Source: Lanius collurio (lineage: Eukaryota; Chordata; Aves; Passeriformes; Laniidae). From it: a stretch of DNA of 64,000 nucleotides. Shown piece by piece: positions 24,392 through 38,639 of this stretch. A program made the position numbers and the translations under genes. Under the pieces are notes generated by a model. The model did not search any database, was not told the DNA's origin, and saw only the letters and a list, made by a program, of their open reading frames with translations. Every line of letters begins with the position of its first letter. The first letter of the stretch is position 1. Location: contig JACBWW010000092.1 in the NCBI GenBank assembly GCA_020086605.1, positions 240,538 to 304,537 of the forward strand, written 5' to 3'.

Positions 24392-24435
24392 CGGAAAGAA
24401 GAGGAAAAAAGGAAAAAAACAACAGAAAAAGGAAA

Positions 24436-27400
24436 ATTGGATGCACATTGCTAAAAAACTGAGTGGGAAAGTACTGAGAATCTTACTACCTAGGTTAGGA
24501 AATTTCAGCTCTTTCTTTTCTAAAGTGACACCTACAGAAGTGCCACACTTGTTTATTTTTGTTGTTCACAAACAGGGCTCACAGACAATAAATGATGTCA
24601 GTGTCTTGGATTGCAGATAAATCTTCAAGCATAATACTATTTTTAGCCAACTTCCTAAGGAAATCAGACATATGTAACTGTGCTAACACTCAGCCCTCTG
24701 CCCTGACATTTTCTGAACCTAAAACCTACTTCAACAGATTTTGTAAGAGGCTAAGTATCCCAAATGAACAACCTGCCTGCGTATTTTGGGAATGCTGGAA
24801 GGCTGCTGTAGGAAAGGCAGGGGAGCAAAGACCTTGTTAAAAGGAAGGAGGCAGTGAGGGCTCATCCCAAGAGGTGGTGGCTGGCCAGCAACTTGCCATT
24901 TCCAGCCCAGAGACAGCACTTATGTCCAATGAGAGAGGAAAATGGGAGGCAGATGGGGCACAGCAGCACAGCACACAAGTAACAAGCATCCACCAAGAAA
25001 AAAAGAAATTAAATGTAACAGAAACTTCATTAGACTCACTGCTCATGGAACATTATATATGGATCTGCATATAGCCTGCTGTGCTCTATCTTGGCAGGAA
25101 GATTAGCTCAATTGTTTAATAGGACTTATCCATTCCTGATTAAAATGATCTTAAGTGCTCCCCACAATCTTTAAAATACGTCCCCTGGCACTAATAATTT
25201 GATGATGAAGGCTAAATTATGTTCTGATCAAATTAGAAAAATTGAGGCAAATTGCATTAGGCTATTTAATACAAATGTCCATTCTGCACAGCAATTCCAT
25301 GTTTATTCTCATATCCTGTAGGAACAAGGACATAAAGGTGATCTGTGTTTAACAAAATCTCCAGATGCAAGGAGAAGCAAAGACATGGGAGATCTTAACT
25401 AATGGTATCTGGTTTCCCTCTCTGTCAGCACCCTATTGCTGGTACACAACATAAATTACTTTTGTATCACCAGCTAGGACATCACACCAGCACATGTTTA
25501 TTCCCATTAACCTGTTCTTGCTGCTGTGAATTTGGAAAATGAATTTTCCTACACTTTCCAGATGTTCTTTTTCCACATCAAGCTGTAATGGCACAGTAAC
25601 ACACAGCATTATCTATTTGTACATCCTCTCTTTTCCTGAACCAAGGTTTCCCATTCCATTGCCCCAGAGTTCAGTTTTTTCCTCTCTTTTCAAAGTTACA
25701 TAATTTATCTTCTCCCTCTTTTGAATTTATTTCTCCTGCCCTGGAGCTTTGGTTTTTCATGTTTACATTTTCTTTCCTCTTCCTCAGCAGAAGAGAGATG
25801 AAGACAACTTTACTTCTCTCTACTCCTCTGACATCAACATTAAGGACTCATTAGTTATTTCCTCATTAGGTTCACTCACTCCCTATGTTTTCTTTACCCA
25901 CTTTTATCCATCCAGAAACACAAACAGCACCAAAACAGCCAAAGCAGCTGCACCAGTGGCTGTCCACTCTACAGCAGCTGAGCTCCCTGGATGTCCAGGA
26001 TCAAAATGAGTCAGAAATAAACTGGCAGGGCTCACTCAAGGGCTCCAGAGCTGAGGAAATCAGAGGAACAGGTACAGTGTGAAGGGGTGAGCTGGCAGTG
26101 ACTCCTGGGGCACCCCTGTGCTCACTCAGGGCAGGGGCCACACGGAGTCAGGCAGCCAAAAAGGCTCAGCATGAACAAAAGGAGATGACCCAAAATACCA
26201 CAAGAGACTGAAAAACAGGAGCATTTGGAACTTTGAAGAGCCCTACAGAAGCTGCAGCTGGGTGGCACAAGGGAAGCATTATCAATTCTCTCACAAGGAC
26301 ATGCTACATTTATGTTTTCAACACAAGAAATTCAGTTGCTAAAATAGAAGACTGCTATGTAGGGGAAGTGTGTTGTAGAATAAAGCAGCCTAAAGGAGGG
26401 CTATGGCCTGGAAAAATGGAGGATTCAAGGGGTTTGCAGAAGAACAGTAACAGCATCCATGAGACCAGAGAACACACTATAATACTAGATTGCATTTAAA
26501 AATTACTAATTTTCCCCCCAAAAAAGAATACAGTCATTTTGCTTGGCTCACAGTCAACCCATCTTGCTAAATAAAGTTTAAATTATGGGCTAGTCACCTC
26601 AGGCTCCCAGTACAGTTGATACAGATTAATTTATTGCCTATGTGTTATTCTGGGCACATTTCAACATGGAATAGAGAAAGTGACTCAATTTGGAGGAGAA
26701 TTATCTCAAAAAAACCAAACTTACACCAAAAAAATTTTACTAACATGCAATTAAACCACTCCATTATTTTTGTGTGTTTGCAGAACAAACAGCAGAAAGA
26801 TGGCAAATGAAGTTGCAAAAATGTGTTGAAAACTGTGATAGCCTGTGGCTGGAAATGGGATTTGCTCTCCAACCTCTCCAAGCCTTTTATTCTCTCTCAC
26901 ACATGGTCTGCAACCTCTCTGCCCTCCCAATGGCTGAATTCCTCCAGCTGGCAGCACCTTTGCTTCTCCTGCCAGCAGAGCTGACTGAGCCTTGCCCCCC
27001 ATTTCCCCCCCTGCCTGTGCTCTCACCACGCACACCTGGGGGGCTGGAACACACCCTCCAAACCTGTGCATCCTTCCCGTGTTCTGCACTGGAACCCCAA
27101 CAAAAACATATGTAAAAAAGAGACAGAAGGGTATTTCATTTATAAAAGATGATGGCACAGTGCATATCTGATTAATAGTGCATCTGTTATGCATATATGC
27201 TTTATATAAGTAATATATCTCACACAAATGGAGACAGGCATCAATATTACTATAAACTGATGATATAAATTTTCTATCTGCCTCCTGTCTTGGCAAGAAC
27301 TTCACACAGATGGTTTAGGAAACACTTCAGGTGCTTGTCCCCTCCCTCCATATCTGAGCCTAGGGATGGGAGCTGCTATGTACCATCAGATACACTCCCA

Positions 27401-30400
27401 CTTACACCAAGACTTTGATCTTGTAGACACTAGCACTAAAAATTTCAGAGGAAACTGAAAAGAGGCAGACAAAAGAGAGAAGAAATAAATAAAAGAGTAG
27501 ACAAATGCAGGTTTTCACCTCCACAGGCATCACTCAAGTTAAAAATTATGTCAAACAGCAAAGCACTAGATCATTTTCCTGTCCAAAAGTCTGCCCATTT
27601 TCAACTCACTGCCACTTGGTCATCTTATTAGAACCCCCCCTGCAATTTTCTTAGCACTAAGTTGAAGAATAGCATTTCCAAGTGTTCTATATTCAAGATG
27701 TGTGTGTAAATATCAGGCTAAATTAAGGGTGTTTATACACAACTGAATGAGCAGAACTAAATAGCTTTTTGAGTGATAGGCAGTTTTTCAGAATACCTAT
27801 CAGCATTTTTAAGGCATTTATCATTGTAGGATATTCTGACAGAAAAAAGCTTTGCTCTATTTAGGTCTCCAAAGACTTCCTTTTTCAGTGCTGGAACACA
27901 CTGAACAGAAGGGGGAAAAAATAAACTGCCACACAAATGTAGGCATAGAAAAAGCCTTCAAGTCCCACATTATGTTACTGAAATCTTCTCTGCTCTGGGC
28001 ACAAATGACTGGTACAAACAAGACAGAATCTCATGCATGCCACCTGTGAACTCATCAGGGGCACATTCAAAAGGCATGAACTCAGCAAGGAATTGCTTGG
28101 GGAAAGCAAACAGCACAGAGGGTTCACCCACAGGGGTTCTGAACTAATTGTAGGGCCAGCAGCACTCAGCCCTGACTTACCCCAGGCCTAGGGTTATTAC
28201 CAAGCTCCAGAAACTGTCTCCTGTTCTCTACCACAAAACACATGCAGAATGAAAACTTAAGCTTGGGCAGGATATTTCAGGCAAAACCTTTAATCAAAAA
28301 AACAAATTAAGAAACCCAAGTGGTGGGGATAAGCCTTTTGCTATCACTTCTGCATGCTACACATGCATTATCCAGGCTTTACATGAGGGATTAAACATCA
28401 CAAATGCCACCCATAACTCCCAACCACTCTGTAATGTGTTTGCAACAGGATCTTATTAAACATCACTTTAAAGACAGGAGAACAAACACCTTAGTGAGGT
28501 TTAAAGCTCTACTGGGGATCGACTCTATTATCCCAGAGGAAATAACTACTTCAATGCAGAAATATGTAGTTCAACTCTTATTTTCCCTTTAAGACTACAG
28601 TGACACTCCTCCAAAAGACTAAAATGGGTCACAATACCTTTATCAGAAAAGGTACATATCTTCATAAGGCAATATTAATTATTAAATCAGTAGTTAAATT
28701 TTTAACAGATGTACATAGAAGCCACATAATTGTTACTTATGAAAACAGCAAAGGTTCTGCAGACTGAGACAGCTGCTCACCATTATAAAGGAAGGTGAAA
28801 AAGACTGAATAAGACAGATGTGCATTTAAAAATAAATAATGCTGTGGATGATGGAGGCCCTTGTGCAACCTGAGCAGGTTGGATGAATTCAGGACTTGTG
28901 ATCTCTGCAAGGGTATTTTCCACAATTTATTTTAAGCAGACACTAATGAATTTTGATCTCAATGCAATATAATAAGGGCTTTCTTACAATGTTCAACACT
29001 GTATTAAAAGAGGTATGCTTAAGACCTGTAAAAGGAATTACTGTTCTACACCACTTTTGGCCTATAGCTCAAGTTGCTGACCACAGGATAGAAAAGTTTC
29101 ACATTATGCAAGGTATAAAAAGGCATAAAAGCTGAAGATTTACCTGTCATTCACTTCAAAATAAGAAGCTTAAAAAATATTTACAAGCACATAGATGTCA
29201 ACTGCATTTTTGTACTAAATAGGGCAGAACTTCAGCTATAAAGAAAACAAACAAACCACCAAAAACATCCAGCCTTAACAGATTTTCTTCTAAATTAAAA
29301 CTTTTTCTTTTGTCTTACTTAATTATGAGGGAAATAAAGACTTTCATGGCTTTTATTCCCATTCAATCTCAATTATAAACTGTGTAGTAGCTGGTCAGCA
29401 CCTGTGATGAAACTAAAACATCCACAGTAGCAGGACCACTCCTATGCTATGCCATGTACACTGCAAAGGAGGCTGTGGGTTAGAAAGGAGCAGCACAAGG
29501 AACTTCAAGAATAAAGTAACCCCACAGAAAGAATCACTAACTGAAAATCACCCCGTGGCTTCTCTGCACTGCCAGCCCTGTTACCACGTTATGGACAGAG
29601 GGGGCAAGTAAGAGCCAGTGCTGGGCCACAGGTCTTCTCCTACAAAGAGGAGGAGAATCCACCATGGGCCAGTGGGAAAAATGCAGAGCAAGCTCCAAGT
29701 GACCCTGAGGCTGTGACAAAGAGCTGACAGCTCCAGAGTCCCTCTGCTATTTTTTTTCCTAGAGGAAATTTTCCTATTTATGCACTTGATAACACAGATC
29801 CAGAAGCCTAAGATCAGCCTTATTTTACATTCTTCCTCTTGGGCTGCAAAAGGCTGTGTCAGAAGTCCTGCCTGCTTATTTAGGGGGTTTACATAACTGC
29901 CCTCAAACCCCAGGCACATGCACAGCGTGTCAGGACACACAGGATGCCTCCCAAACCAGCCTGCACTGCTTCACCTCACCTCATCAGCAGAACTGGTGGA
30001 AAACTGCAAAATGAGAACAGCAGTTGGAAACCTCAGACCCAAACAACTCACAGCAGTTCAAGGCTCTGTAAACCTGGACCAAGTGTATGTAGAGCACACA
30101 CTGCTCAGGAAATGAAGAAAAGTAGACATGTCACTGTGTAACAGCCTGTTGGCAAATAAATACATTAACAGGGATCATAAGGAAAAAGAAAATGTCCCTG
30201 TCCTTCTCATGCATAACAATGTGCTTTTAACTGCTCCAAGAGCACCAGGAGCCCCCTCCATGAGACACTCTCAGTCTTTGCTTCTGGAGGGAGTTAGAAT
30301 CCAGGGAAATTTAAAACTGCATTTCACTTAAATGGGGGCCAGTGTACATGCAGGCTTGGCCTGCAGTAAATGCTCCCAACAGCACTGAGGATGCCTGGCA

Positions 30401-30550
30401 GAAGACTGAAGCCACCCAGGTAAGTTCAGACACAGCTCTGCCACCCAGCCAGGAGGGCTGGTCCCGTGGCAGGGATGGGCACCACGAGCAGCTACTGCCA
30501 ACTGCAGGGTGACAGCCTGGCACCCAGGCAGGGAAATCAAAGCAGACACC
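24436..30550. other. Intronic stretch, nothing recognised
   Basis: About 6 kb of AT-rich DNA with one GC-richer, CpG-poor patch at 26930-27080 (runs of C, no repeat identity known). No exon, transposon or RNA gene seen. The 184-residue minus-strand frame (26751-27305) is not recognisable. Confidence 0.5.
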
Positions 30551-30600
30551 TCACAGAATCACAGAATGGTTAGGGCTGAAACAGCCCTGTTTGGCAAGCT
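30551..30600 (-). mobile_element. CR1 LINE 3' terminal stub
   Basis: TCACAGAATCACAGAATGGT followed by TAGGGCTGAAACAGCCCTGT is the reverse complement of a CR1 3' terminus with two copies of the short terminal repeat. Only about 50 bp remain recognisable, so this is a heavily 5'-truncated insertion on the minus strand. Confidence 0.75.
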
Positions 30601-33600
30601 CTGTAAACCAGAACCTGGCATCCCTACAAACAGAGCCCAGACACAAAGCAAGGAGAGCAGGGCTTTCCACCACCCCACACCTGCAGATGGACAAGCAGGG
30701 GTGCCTATCCACCTATCCACAGCTGGGAATTTGCATAAAAACAGAGATGAAAGGGGAATAAAACAAGGAAAACTTTCCACAGGGCAGATGAAGGTCATAA
30801 TATGAGAGGAAATGCTGAATAAAGGCAGCACTCTACCTTAGGAAAATGCAAATGCAATGCAGTAAGCCAGCCTCACTACTGCCATAAACTCTGCTATTGG
30901 TGTAGTTTGCCTTGAACAGCATCCAATGACATTTTAATAAATTGATCAAACATTACCTAGTTGTGCAAGGATTTCCACCTGACATGGAATACTACTTTGC
31001 AGCAGCAAATACATTTTTCAGCAATTTGAATTTAACTTTTTACCTTTCAGAGCAGCAATTCAACATGCTAAGATTAAATAATGTTACCTCTCCACTGGGG
31101 GTGACAGAACACTTTAGTGACAGCTGTGTCCCATAAACTGAGCTAAAAACTTCATCTCACAAAACACTTCAAGAAGACAGTTACAATAAATATAGAAAAA
31201 CAGAAGCTTTCAAAGTAGGCATTTTGCAGACCATATTTTGAAAAAAAAAACATTTCTATTAATACCTTGTTTGAACTTTTCTGACAATTCTTTCCATCAT
31301 CTGTTACTGCTTTGCACATGTCACCAATCTTTAATCTTTAGTTTTCCTTACAAAAGCCAGGCTGCCTGCTCTCAGGGTTCACCAAGTAGTGAAATGTATG
31401 GACAGAGGAAGAATTTACTGCTTCAGAGAGCTATCTTTAGAGACTCCAGCCTTCAGTGTACTCAAGTTCAGCCAAGCTCTTTTTGAAGCGTTTTTTTAAA
31501 AATCACTTCTATTGCCTCATTAAACAAAAGAAAACAACCTGGTTTTATCTCATTTAATCTACTCCTTTAACTTTGTCCTTATACTAAGCTTCACTTATCT
31601 TAGAAATGGCAAATTTGCCATTCTTTGGAGATTAACTATCAAACCACAAAACATGCTCTTCTAGAAGATAAGAACCAATGTTGCTCTAAATGCACACTCT
31701 GTATGATGACTGCTTAAAACAGAGCAAGACAACAAAATTAACCCCTATGTGAAACCCCTTAAAAATATCCCTGATAAGAGTTCCTCCAAAGCTGAGTGAA
31801 AACAAATTTAATTAGCTCAGTAGTTTCATGATGTCCAAAAGGACTTTGAACGTTTTTCAGATGAAAATGGAATATACTTATAAAGACATTAGATACTGAA
31901 TTTAAAAGACAGGAAGGAAACATTTCATACCAGATACAAAAAGGTAGATGACACATTTTGAATAACTAAATGAGCTTGTCCTGCTGCAGTACTTCAGCAG
32001 GACACAATGACTTTGATTAGATCTACACTGACCAAAGAAAAGGCAAAAATCAAAGCAGACCTAAGGAGCATGCACTTCCATGCACTTCATACACCAGGCA
32101 CAAATCCAGGGACCAGCCCTTGTTTAAATAAGGCAGAATAAGGAAAAAGATCCATCTCCCCACCTGCAATTCCTCTGGTTCTAGTTCTATCATTTTTCTC
32201 TCTGGGAGCAGAAGCATTTATTTTTTTAAATATTTAATATATTTTAATATGGTTTTAGTATATTCCATTGAGGAGCACTAAACACTCTGTGTGTCTGTGC
32301 CACCTGACAAGCACCATGGTCCATTCCATAGGACACCACACTTGACACAAACCAAACAGATCTTTGGCACAAATATATATGTAGGTAATTTTTCTCTAGC
32401 TAAAAGACTCAGAATAAGAAGCATCCTTGAATATAAATATAAGACAGATGAAATACACAATATTTGCCTGATAGGTTTTTGAAGTAAAATATTGAGCCTT
32501 GCACAACTGAAATTATAACAAATAAGAACAACACTAAAACATAAAATGTTTCCCATTTTATGCAAGTAGAATTACTGCTGAGAGCAAGAAATCAAACCAA
32601 TCCATCTGAAGAAATGCGGTGCTTTTTACAAATAAACTTCACACAAGAACCAAGACTTCTTTCTCAAAGAAATAAATGCAGATGAAAACATCTGGGGCTA
32701 TTGGGAGATCACTTTCCAGCTAAAATGGAGGTACATTACCAAAACAAAGGAGCAAATAGTACCGAGGGAAATCTAAAGAAAATCAAAGAAAGGCAACACA
32801 GAAAATTATGTTGAGCAGCACGATGTAAGAGACTTTAAACCTTTTATTACTAAAACCTGAAGAAGGAAAGACATGAATAGCTGCTTCAACATACACCAAT
32901 TTCACCAGGAGAGGACAGAAACTGTTTTCCATTACCATTCTAATAATGGAAAAATGCCCAAGGGAAGGAACGCAGACTGCAGAGGAAAGCAAACGTTTCC
33001 AAAAGTGTTTGTAGCAATAAATGCAGAGAGCCACCACCCACTCTGCTCCCTCCTGCCCGCTCTGCTGAGCCCCCTCCACAGAGCAGGGAGCACCCCTGGA
33101 GAAACAGAGAATGGGGGATGGACAGAACTGGGCAGCCATACAGATATAAGGGAGAAATAGTCAGGAAAAAGAAATAAAGGACTGGGACATGGACACCCCT
33201 TCTGAAAGTGCTGGGAGATGTGTGCACAGACAGGTAATTGGAGACTGATGTTCCAGAGGCTTTTTGCTGCCCTGAAGGAACCCTTCCATCTGTGGTCTTC
33301 TGCTGCTGGAAATGACCATGAATACACTCAAAGACTTCAAAACAATCATGGCAAAAACGCTGTGGGTGGTTTAGTTGGTCTGGGTTTTTCTGTTTGTTTG
33401 TTTGCTCCAAAATTGCCAAATAACTGGCATCAATAAGGAACCTGAGTGCTTTGTCTCGTTCTGGCAGCATGGGCAGTTACCAAATTGTGGAGCCTCTCCC
33501 TGAAGCCTGGTGCCTTCTGCAGCAGTGCCCAAACACGGCCCCTGTGGGAGGACAACTCCCCAGAAACACCAGTAAAAGGAACCCACGCTGAGGAGAAATA

Positions 33601-36600
33601 TAGATACCATCTCTGGTGCCCCAAATTCACAGCCCCAAGGCACAGCCTACCCAATTCTATCACCACCACTTAATTAATTTTTCAAGTTAACTCAGAAGAC
33701 ACACAAATAACAAACCAAAGGCAAAACAGATGAGCAGGTTTTTGTCACAGACAAAGAATGAAGAGCAGCTCTAAAAAGGGCACTGCTTGTGAACAACTAA
33801 AGTATTTATAAGAAACAATTGCTAGAAACACACAACAGGCACACCTCTCTCCAGGAAGGAGACCAAAAAAATCCCAAACCCCACACCCAAAGCCCCAAAG
33901 TGCATTACTGCAGAATGAACACCACTGCTTGCTCGCTGGTGCCAAGGGCAGGTGCCCAGAGCAGTCTGTGCCAGCCCACAGTGGCTCCAACCCACCCTGT
34001 GCCCACGGCCACAGGGACCCCAGACACGTCTGCTGCACCCACCTCTTGGCCAGTTTTTGAACTCTGAATGACAGAAGTAAAGATCTGGGGAGCCTTTTGA
34101 GTCCTCACACTTCTTTCTTATATATTTTATGCAACATAAACACTTTGATTAAAGGACAGAAAAGAATTCACAAGAGAACTTACACCAGTTCAGGGGAGTT
34201 CAGGACTCACTGACGTCCCCTTTTGGCAGGGGTGCCTTGGCACTGCACTGACACCATCCAGCAACACTACAGCCAATTACTGCTAATGCACAAAAGCCAA
34301 TGGGACTATCTACCTACTCAGACTACTATTTAATATATAAAACATTTATTTATAGATGTCAGGTTAAAAAAATAAAACATTTATTTTGGGGAAAGCAGTA
34401 CTTCACAAAGTGATTGAGTCAGGGAAAACAAAACTAAACATAAAATTGGAACGTAGCTAGAAATTAATGAACACCTTTGAACTTAACTGTCCAAAAAGGT
34501 ATGACAGAGAAAAAAAACTAGGATTATTTTGATTGTTTCCACTGCAATTTATTATTTCTTAATATCAAGAATTTAATATCATTATCTTGCTATTAAGTCC
34601 ATTTTCTTTAAAGCAGCAGATTCCATACCCAAATATGGTACATATTTCTAATCCTCCAATCCTTGTTCTTTCTTTAAAAAAATAATGAGTACCTGATGAG
34701 AAAAGTGGGTTCAAGTAAGCCTCAGGATCCACAGGCAGCCCATTACACAGTCTGTTTCACAAAGCATTAAATTCATTTTCAAACATGGAGGAGGAAAGGA
34801 AGATGAGTTACCTGAATAATCCTTATGGAAGGGGAAAACAGTTGGATTGCAGAATACAGAACTAAGGTTTGTTTTACAAAAACAAATATGTTTATATACT
34901 TACCTGCACTTTATGCTGAGGCACAGGAAGCCACAAAATACCCCTAAAGGTATTTGGATATTCAAAGAAGAATGCTGAATGTTTGGAAGAATCCCTCTGG
35001 TCTACAAGATGAGATGCTACACAGTGGCCTCCTCACGTTGATTTTTCTTCAAAATGCAGTATTTTAAAAGAAAACCATCTTACTCAGGATGAAGACATAC
35101 TGAAGATTTTGTGTAACCCAGCTGAAATAGATGTATCTCCACATCAGGAGTACTTAGGTGACTCAACACTCCTGGAGGCCCAAGACAAATACCATGGCAT
35201 ATTCACAGCCAGATTTTGTCAGCAGGTGCCCAGGTCCAACAAAAGCTGCTGTAAAAGGCTACAGCTCTTCCACAGAGCAGGCAGGGCAAGCAGTTTCTTG
35301 AGACATCAGACACAAAAGATGGCACATTAATGCTGTGTACACCAGGAGCTCAAATAACCCAGGCCTGAAGATACAGAAGCACGAAGCTTCCTGGGAAGTA
35401 AGTACAGATTTTAGTTCCAGAGCTAAAAAATAGCAATGGGAAAATGACCAAATATGTTCATTGTAGTGGAGAAGCTCAATTCATTCATTTTCAAAATCAA
35501 TCTTCCATCTACACATGCTCCTGCATTAAATGTAGGTCTAACATGGTGGCCAGTGCAGACTATAATTTTGTACTAGATATAATTTTGTTATTAGACATAA
35601 AAGGAAGTACAGATTTAGCAGTGGGCTAAGAATTCCAGTCATGCAACCTTAGAAGCCTATGGTACACCCACCCAAATCTCTAAACTGCTTCATTATTGGT
35701 GTTTATGCCATGGCTAGTGCTTTCCATCTGGAAAAAAGCTTGTGGTAGCTGGCAGTGATTGAGGCAAAGAGATCCCTCCTGACATAGTGTGTAATTCCAC
35801 AAAAATTTCAATCATGAAACTGCATTACAGAAATGGATTAATTACAATAATAAAAGCAGGTGTAACAGTAGGAGAGGAACTGCAGGAAATACCTTCCTCA
35901 TATAATAAAGAGTGCATCTAATACCTTATTGGATTTATTTTTTGCAAGTGTAATCATGTCAGAAAGTATTTTACAGTGCAAGTATTTCTACCAAATAAAC
36001 TGCATAAGCTAAATAAAAAATGTTACTGAGACAGTGAATTATTCAACAGGAGTCAGAGTGGCAGATTTATCAACCTTGGAAAGGAAAAATGTATTATATA
36101 TCTACACTGCTACATATTTTGCACACACACACAAAAAATCCAACAACAAAAATCTGAAGCAAATCAAGGATACAGTAAGTGCACTTCTAATGAGAACACT
36201 GCTTTGATGTGCATCTGTGTTATGGAAGCAAAGAATTCACCCCTGAACAAAAAGAAATGATCCTAAATGTTACCCATGAACAAATCACACAGACACCAGC
36301 CCACAGTGCTCCCTCCCAACCACCTTGTCTGTATTTCACTGGACCAATCACTCTAAAAGCAAAAAATATAATTAGAGTGGTGTCTTCTCAGGCTTTGAAA
36401 TCACATCTCACAATCCTTCCAGTGCCATTAAAAGCATACAGAGATGCAGTAATTTGCTGGAGTCCATTTCCTCCTACACTATGCACAAAAAAAATCTTGA
36501 AGGCAACTCCTAACACTATTTAAATTAGAGAAGATGTGTGTAGAGGAAAAACTGGAGAAAAGATGTCAGGGGTGAATCTTTAAAAAACTGTAATACCGAT

Positions 36601-38490
36601 TATGCCTCAAAATTACAACAAGCTACCAAGGAAAAGGGAGCATAATACTGCCTGAGAGATTTAAAAACCTGAACCAGAGGAGAAGTTTGGGAAGAAAAAC
36701 CCAACACCAAAACCCTCTTTATTATCAGATCTCGTTAAAACACTAGTATTAGGCTGTGTATCATATAATCCAAAAACATGCAAAGTGGACAATTAGCAGG
36801 TAATAATATTTTCTACAAAAGTCATTCAGATCTCTCATTCTTTAGATAATCTTCAGCCCCTAGAGGCTGTCAGCCATTCTTAATGTCAACTGTTCTCCAT
36901 GGAAATCATCCCACCTTTAAAAAAAATTTGCAGTCTCAGATCCTGAATTTTTCTTAAAATAACCCACAGTTGATTAGGGAGGAGACAGAGAAAAAAAAGG
37001 GGAAAAAAACAGAAATCAACTATTGCTTAGTCAAGATGAAGAGTCCTGTTTCCAACAACAAAGCTGAGAAGGAAAGCTAGTTTGAATTCCTGTGGTGAAT
37101 CCCATTAAAGCTAAAATCTGAAGTCCATACATTCTAAAGAAGATAAAGGTCAAGGCTTCCCCTAGCCAGCCATTAATGTGAACAAGCTTCTGAAGTGAGA
37201 GGTTATGCAACCATTAAAATAAAACAGTCAAGACCTCCCAGCAAGATCTAAAGCAGTGCCATATGGTAAGTAATGGGGGATTTTTTTTTTTGTATTATTA
37301 TTTCCAAGAACACTTAGAAGCATTTATTCAGATCTTAATGGAATTTATGATGGCTTTTGTCCTCCTCAGGAATCACTGCTTAATTTATCTGTCGGAAAGG
37401 CAACTGCTGTGAGAACATTCTGTACTCGAGTCTTAGTATTTTCAGAAGAGGAGACACACATTTTTCAAAAATCAGGCACTCAACAAAGCAGGATAGAAAT
37501 TTGCTGTGCTAGAGAAATAGCACTCCTCACTCTTCTCACCTGCAGTGCAACAGCAGTGACACTAAGAAATTATAGGGAAGAATCCCAATTCAGGTGAATT
37601 GGGAATTACCTGCAAGGCAAGTTAGAGAAACCACAATTACCAACCACCCTTTGCAGTTAATGTCCCTCTTAAAAGCATCAACATCCCAGGCCCAAATTAG
37701 CACTGTGCTAGAGAGACCACAGAATCACAGTAAAGTATCACTTGTTTGTATGTAATGATCTTCCAAAATCAATGTACAACCATTGAAGACATTTAAAAAA
37801 TACCAAAAGTAAACAGACAAATAAAACCATGTTCAGAATGCAGAAGCTCACTTCAAATTAAAAAAAACCCATAGCTTTTGTTTAAATTATATTTTTTAAA
37901 AGACATAGCTGATATACGAGACCCAACTTGTATATTGCATTGATCTACAGCATAGCCTTATAAAAACTGTATTTACAGAAAACACAGCTGGGACAGACAT
38001 CACAGATGTTTTCCTCCTACACCTCAGTCACCTTATTAAAATGAAACCTCAATGCAAAATTCCAACCTAGTGTAACAAGCATAGCTAATTTTTTTTCTTG
38101 AAGAAAACTAATTAATCCCAAAGGTCTAGCAAAGCATAGTGGAAGCTTGTACAGGGCTAGGAAAAGCAAGAAGCTTTGAGTTTGCCTATGCTGTGTACTC
38201 TTCATATACCAAAGTCTGTTAAGAAAAAAAAAAAATTTAATGAAAGCCTAACAAGGAAAAAACCCTACACCCAAGAAAACAAAACTGAAATTAGCATTGC
38301 ATGTCTTCTATTTTTTCACTTTTTTTTTTAAAAAAAAAGCTGTGTATTCTCAATATTGCTGCATTTAATTGTACAGTAATTCCCACCTGATCAGCAACAC
38401 AGTTAAAAATACAACCCACCTCCAAATAAAGGCAGAAACACTGTTAAAATACCCAACTTCCCTGCAGGGCAATTTCCCAGAAAACAGATC
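30601..38490. other. Intronic stretch, few landmarks
   Basis: Nearly 8 kb of AT-rich DNA. Landmarks are a 10-bp-stem inverted repeat at 31977-32004, very AT-rich sequence at 32219-32260, a repeated ATAAAACATTTATTT motif near 34337 and 34372, a short CA run at 36122-36132, and poly(A)/poly(T) at 38223-38237 and 38320-38338 (T10A9). Overlapping minus-strand frames at 32783-33470 fall in a GC-richer patch and are not recognisable. Confidence 0.5.
31977..32004. repeat. Perfect 10-bp inverted repeat (hairpin)
   Basis: TGTCCTGCTG (31977-31986), an 8-base spacer CAGTACTT, and CAGCAGGACA (31995-32004) form a perfect stem. It is too short for a typical miRNA precursor and not followed by a T run, so I give no function. 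Confidence 0.85.
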
Positions 38491-38639
38491 CAAACGTTTG
38501 TGTAGGGGTTATCAGCTGTCCTCTGCTTAATTCTGTGGTGAGGTTGCCTCTTTATGTCTCAGAATATCCTCAGACCATTCCCAAACAGCCCAGATATCCC
38601 TCGACTGAGCAGCCCCACTTAAGCCAGTGTTTGTTGACA

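Noticed and set aside
26751..27305. 184-residue minus-strand frame
   Set aside because: Not recognisable; part coincides with a C-rich patch where several frames are open.
32783..33470. Several overlapping minus-strand frames of 118-176 residues
   Set aside because: Three frames overlap in one GC-richer patch; none resembles a known protein.
37719..37740. CACAGAATCACAG motif resembling a CR1 terminus
   Set aside because: No adjoining CR1 sequence (no GGTTGGAA-type segment), so probably coincidence.
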